Below, piece by piece: positions 6,333-8,250 of a stretch of 8,250 nucleotides of DNA. This stretch comes from Clostridiales bacterium (GTDB taxonomy: Bacteria; Bacillota; Clostridia; Christensenellales; CAG-1252), in contig DMCI01000043.1 in NCBI GenBank assembly GCA_003445835.1, forward strand, positions 1 to 8,250, written 5' to 3'. The position numbers and the translations under genes were made by a program. The notes below the pieces were generated by a model that saw nothing but the letters and a program-made list of their open reading frames with translations, was not told the origin of the DNA and made no database searches. Numbering within the stretch: the first letter of the stretch is position 1; each line of letters starts with the position of its first letter.

Positions 6333-7430
6333 TTAATCGCTGTAATTTACGTCGAAATTGACTTGGAACGTATACCCCGGCAATACTTCGGCGTATTCCT
6401 TTTTGAGTTCTTCCGCAAACGCATCCCTGTCAGCGACGGAAAAATCCACCAAAACGTCCAAAGAAAGGAATTTTTCCGTATCGTTCAAAAAGAAAGCGTG
6501 AGTCCCCAAAACCCCTTCGTGTTTTTTTGTGATCTCAAAAATGCGGTCGCGCACTTCGCCGCGCGCTTCGTCGATAGAATAAATCCCCACCGTCAAAAAA
6601 ACCGAAAAAGCTTCGTAAACCGTCCGTTGCACCTTTTGCGTCAAACGATGGATCTCGTTTGCGTTTAACGTAGACGGCACTTCGATGTGAACCGAACCGA
6701 TGGCGCGGTCGGGACCGTAGTTGTGCAAAACCAGGTCATAAGCGCCAAGCACGCCGTCGATCGTGCCGATCGTCGCTTTGATTTGACGCGAGATCTCACT
6801 GTCGGGACGATTACCGATGATATGATCAACGGACTCGATAAGCATTTCGATCCCCGCTTTTATGATAAAGAAGGAAATGATCACGCCGAGCACGCCGTCG
6901 ATGGATACGCCCGCAAACACCGCAACGATACCGCCTACGATGGTTGAGGTGGAAAGAACGGCGTCAAACAACGCATCCTTTCCCGAAGAAACCAAGGCGT
7001 CGGAATTATACTTGCCCCCCTGCTTTTTAAAATAGAATCCAAGCGCGATTTTGACCGCAACGGCAATGGCGATGATCGCAAAGGTATAAGAAGAATATTC
7101 CGGTACGCTTTTTGTGAAAAAACTTTTGATCGCTTCGATAAGCGCGGTACAACCCGCCACAAGAACGATGGCCGCTACGATGATTGCGCTGAAGTACTCG
7201 ATCCTCCCGTACCCGAAAGGATGCTTATTATTGGGTTTGCGCTTGGCAAGCTTTACACCGACTAACGTTACGACGGAAGATAAAGCGTCGCTCAAGTTGT
7301 TGACGCCGTCCATAACGACGGCGACCGACCCCGCTATCGCGCCGAAAATCGCCTTAAGCGCAGCAAGCGCCACATTTGCGCCTATTCCCACAAGACTGGT
7401 GCGGGATATTGCTTTTTCTCTGTTTAGCAT
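6333..7430 (-). CDS. Cation diffusion facilitator exporter, manganese-type site
   Basis: This 365-residue inner-membrane exporter belongs to the CDF family (YiiP/FieF relatives), which moves divalent metal out against protons. Six helices fall near 13-33, 35-58, 81-103, 113-133, 152-174 and 177-199. Transport-site residues are N44-x3-D48 in helix 2 and D152-x3-D156 in helix 5. An Asn-Asp-Asp-Asp set, instead of the Asp-Asp-His-Asp of zinc transporters, is the pattern described for Mn exporters such as pneumococcal MntE. HPFGYGR at 70-76 is the family's helix 2-3 loop. The cytoplasmic dimer domain spans ~210-288, with H236, H248 and H261 at likely metal positions. A further ~75 residues (290-365) look like a second copy of that fold. 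Start: AGGAG (7437-7441) six bases before ATG. It is the first gene of a two-gene unit. Substrate is inferred, not shown. Confidence 0.93.
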   Translation of the reverse strand: MLNREKAISRTSLVGIGANVALAALKAIFGAIAGSVAVVMDGVNNLSDALSSVVTLVGVKLAKRKPNNKHPFGYGRIEYFSAIIVAAIVLVAGCTALIEAIKSFFTKSVPEYSSYTFAIIAIAVAVKIALGFYFKKQGGKYNSDALVSSGKDALFDAVLSTSTIVGGIVAVFAGVSIDGVLGVIISFFIIKAGIEMLIESVDHIIGNRPDSEISRQIKATIGTIDGVLGAYDLVLHNYGPDRAIGSVHIEVPSTLNANEIHRLTQKVQRTVYEAFSVFLTVGIYSIDEARGEVRDRIFEITKKHEGVLGTHAFFLNDTEKFLSLDVLVDFSVADRDAFAEELKKEYAEVLPGYTFQVNFDVNYSD

Positions 7431-7455
7431 ATTTTTCTCCTAACGGTTTTGCATT

Positions 7456-7484
7456 ATTATACCACAACTTGATCCCGTTGTCTA
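7456..7484 (-). promoter_or_regulatory. Sigma-A promoter of the CDF-TSCPD unit
   Basis: TAGACA (7479-7484, 5 of 6) and a perfect TATAAT (7456-7461) are 17 bases apart, with a TG one base upstream of the -10 (extended -10). The run of T and A just upstream of the -35 belongs to the preceding terminator and may act like an UP element. The leader would be about 20 bases, leaving no room for a manganese (yybP-ykoY) riboswitch. Confidence 0.85.
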
Positions 7485-7523
7485 AAATAAAAAATCCGCG
7501 CGGGAGCAAATCGCCGTGCGGAT
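7484..7523 (-). terminator. Intrinsic terminator of the decarboxylase unit
   Basis: On the minus strand ATCCGC (7518-7523) pairs with GCGGAT (7494-7499), extended after one A/C mismatch by CGG/CCG, around a ~10-base loop. It is followed by TTTTTATTTT (7484-7493). It begins about 30 bases after the stop codon at 7556. An A/T-rich plus-strand flank may make it bidirectional. Its T-run touches the -35 box of the next promoter. Confidence 0.85.
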
Positions 7524-7555
7524 CTTTTTTCAAAAGCGGTATCACCCGCCAGTTC

Positions 7556-8250
7556 TCAGAACAATGCGAGGAGGAAGCCCGCCGCCACTGCCGAACCGAT
7601 AACGCCTGCGACGTTGGGGCCCATAGCGTGCATCAAAAGGTAGTTGTCGGGGTTCCACTTCTTGCCTTCGTTGTGCGCAACGCGCGCCGCCATCGGCACC
7701 GCGGAAACACCTGCCGCGCCGATAAGAGGATTGATCTTGCCTTTGGTGATCCAGCACATCAACTTGCCCATCAAAACGCCGCCCGCCGTAGAGAAGCAGA
7801 AAGCAAGGAGTCCCAAACCGACGATCTTCAAAGTATCAAAGGTAAGGAAGCTGGAGTAAACCGCCGTCGCGCCGACCGAAATGCCGAGGAACAACGTAAC
7901 GATGTTCATCAGCGCGTTTTGCGCCGTATCGGACAAACGATCCGTCACGCCGCATTCCTTCAAAAGGTTACCGAACATCAAACAGCCGAGAAGCGGCGCC
8001 ACGCTCGGGAGAAGAATACAAGTGATAATCGTGACGGCGATCGGGAAGATGATCTTCTCCGCCTTGGAAACGGTACGAAGCTGATCCATTTTGATCATAC
8101 GCTCTTTTTTGGAAGTGAGCGCGCGCATAATGGGCGGTTGGATCAAGGGAATAAGCGCCATATAGGAATACGCCGCAATGGCGATGGCGCCCAATTTTTC
8201 AGGCGCAAGCGTCTTGGTGACAAAAATCGCCGTCGGGCCGTCCGCGCCGC
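7556..8250 (-). CDS. oadB: Na+-translocating decarboxylase beta subunit, C-terminal part (OadB/MmdB/GcdB family)
   Basis: About 231 residues are visible; the N-terminal half lies beyond the right edge. This integral membrane subunit couples decarboxylation of a biotin-bound carboxyl group to Na+ export. The landmark residues of Klebsiella OadB occur with exact spacing: Asp of GADGPT (D203), Tyr of YMALIPL 26 residues on (Y229), Asn and Gly of NPLIG (N373, G377), Ser and Arg of SAVPMAAR (S382, R389), and Asn of MGPNVAG (N412). The apparent start at 8194 is an internal TTG (Leu in EKLGA), not the true start. Oxaloacetate, methylmalonyl-CoA and glutaconyl-CoA enzymes share this subunit, so the substrate is unknown and oadB is a family label. 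The stop is TGA at 7556-7558, and the gene ends its transcription unit. Carboxyltransferase and biotin-carrier genes would be expected to the right. Confidence 0.95.
   Translation of the reverse strand, partial: GADGPTAIFVTKTLAPEKLGAIAIAAYSYMALIPLIQPPIMRALTSKKERMIKMDQLRTVSKAEKIIFPIAVTIITCILLPSVAPLLGCLMFGNLLKECGVTDRLSDTAQNALMNIVTLFLGISVGATAVYSSFLTFDTLKIVGLGLLAFCFSTAGGVLMGKLMCWITKGKINPLIGAAGVSAVPMAARVAHNEGKKWNPDNYLLMHAMGPNVAGVIGSAVAAGFLLALF

Noticed and set aside
7464..7481. Inverted ACAAC / GTTGT in the CDF promoter spacer as an operator
   Set aside because: Arms are only five bases with an eight-base gap and do not extend; expected often by chance.
7431..7490. Possible manganese (yybP-ykoY) riboswitch upstream of the Mn-type CDF gene
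   Set aside because: The promoter leaves a leader of only ~20 bases, and no paired regions fit.
7354..7545. Minus-strand frame of 63 codons across the decarboxylase-CDF junction
   Set aside because: It would translate the terminator hairpin and promoter and overlap the CDF start out of frame; no ribosome-binding site.
7556..8194. TTG at 8194 as the start of the decarboxylase beta subunit
   Set aside because: The frame stays open upstream with strong family similarity including the GADGPT catalytic Asp; this TTG is an internal Leu.

Overview
The window reads as a piece of a bacterial chromosome from a Gram-positive, probably anaerobic Firmicute of the Clostridia type. The evidence is strong GGAGG/AGGAG ribosome-binding sites, sigma-A-like promoters, short GC hairpin plus T-run terminators, a sodium-pump decarboxylase beta subunit, and a small four-cysteine protein of the TIGR03905 type known mainly from clostridia. 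This is inference from sequence, with no database check. Every supported gene is on the minus strand, so the natural reading order is from position 8250 down to 1. There is no mobile element, CRISPR array, rRNA or tRNA that I can see.

Right edge (7556-8250): the C-terminal ~231 residues of a membrane subunit of a Na+-translocating carboxylic-acid decarboxylase (OadB/MmdB/GcdB family). It is followed by a hairpin terminator (7484-7523). The next promoter starts within the terminator's T-run (-35 at 7479-7484, TATAAT at 7456-7461).

Middle (6054-7430): a two-gene transcription unit. The first gene is a cation diffusion facilitator (CDF) exporter with an Asn-Asp-Asp-Asp transport site typical of manganese-type members. 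The second is an 85-residue TSCPD-like protein with the family's four cysteines, 21 bp downstream. A near-perfect hairpin terminator (6024-6048) closes the unit.

Left three quarters (1-5920): one enormous open gene, at least 1,973 codons and still open at the left edge. It encodes a secreted lipoprotein. After the lipobox cysteine come two dyads of alternating ~75-90-residue beta-rich modules (called A and B here). Then come two carbohydrate-binding-like beta-sandwich regions separated by a small barrel-like segment, then seven more A-B dyads, the last cut by the window. Module A looks fibronectin-III/Ig-like. Module B ends in a recurring aromatic-Tyr-x-Gly motif and matches no family I can name. 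The protein is probably a long, rigid, surface-anchored adhesin or polymer-binding protein. Its promoter overlaps a perfect 9-bp AT-rich inverted repeat (5952-5972).

The opposite strand of the giant gene carries open frames of up to 939 codons in exact codon register. They are antisense shadows: the gene uses TTA, CTA and TCA only once each in ~1,973 codons, and those three codons are the only stops in the antisense frame. No stretch longer than about 130 bases lacks a gene or a regulatory element.
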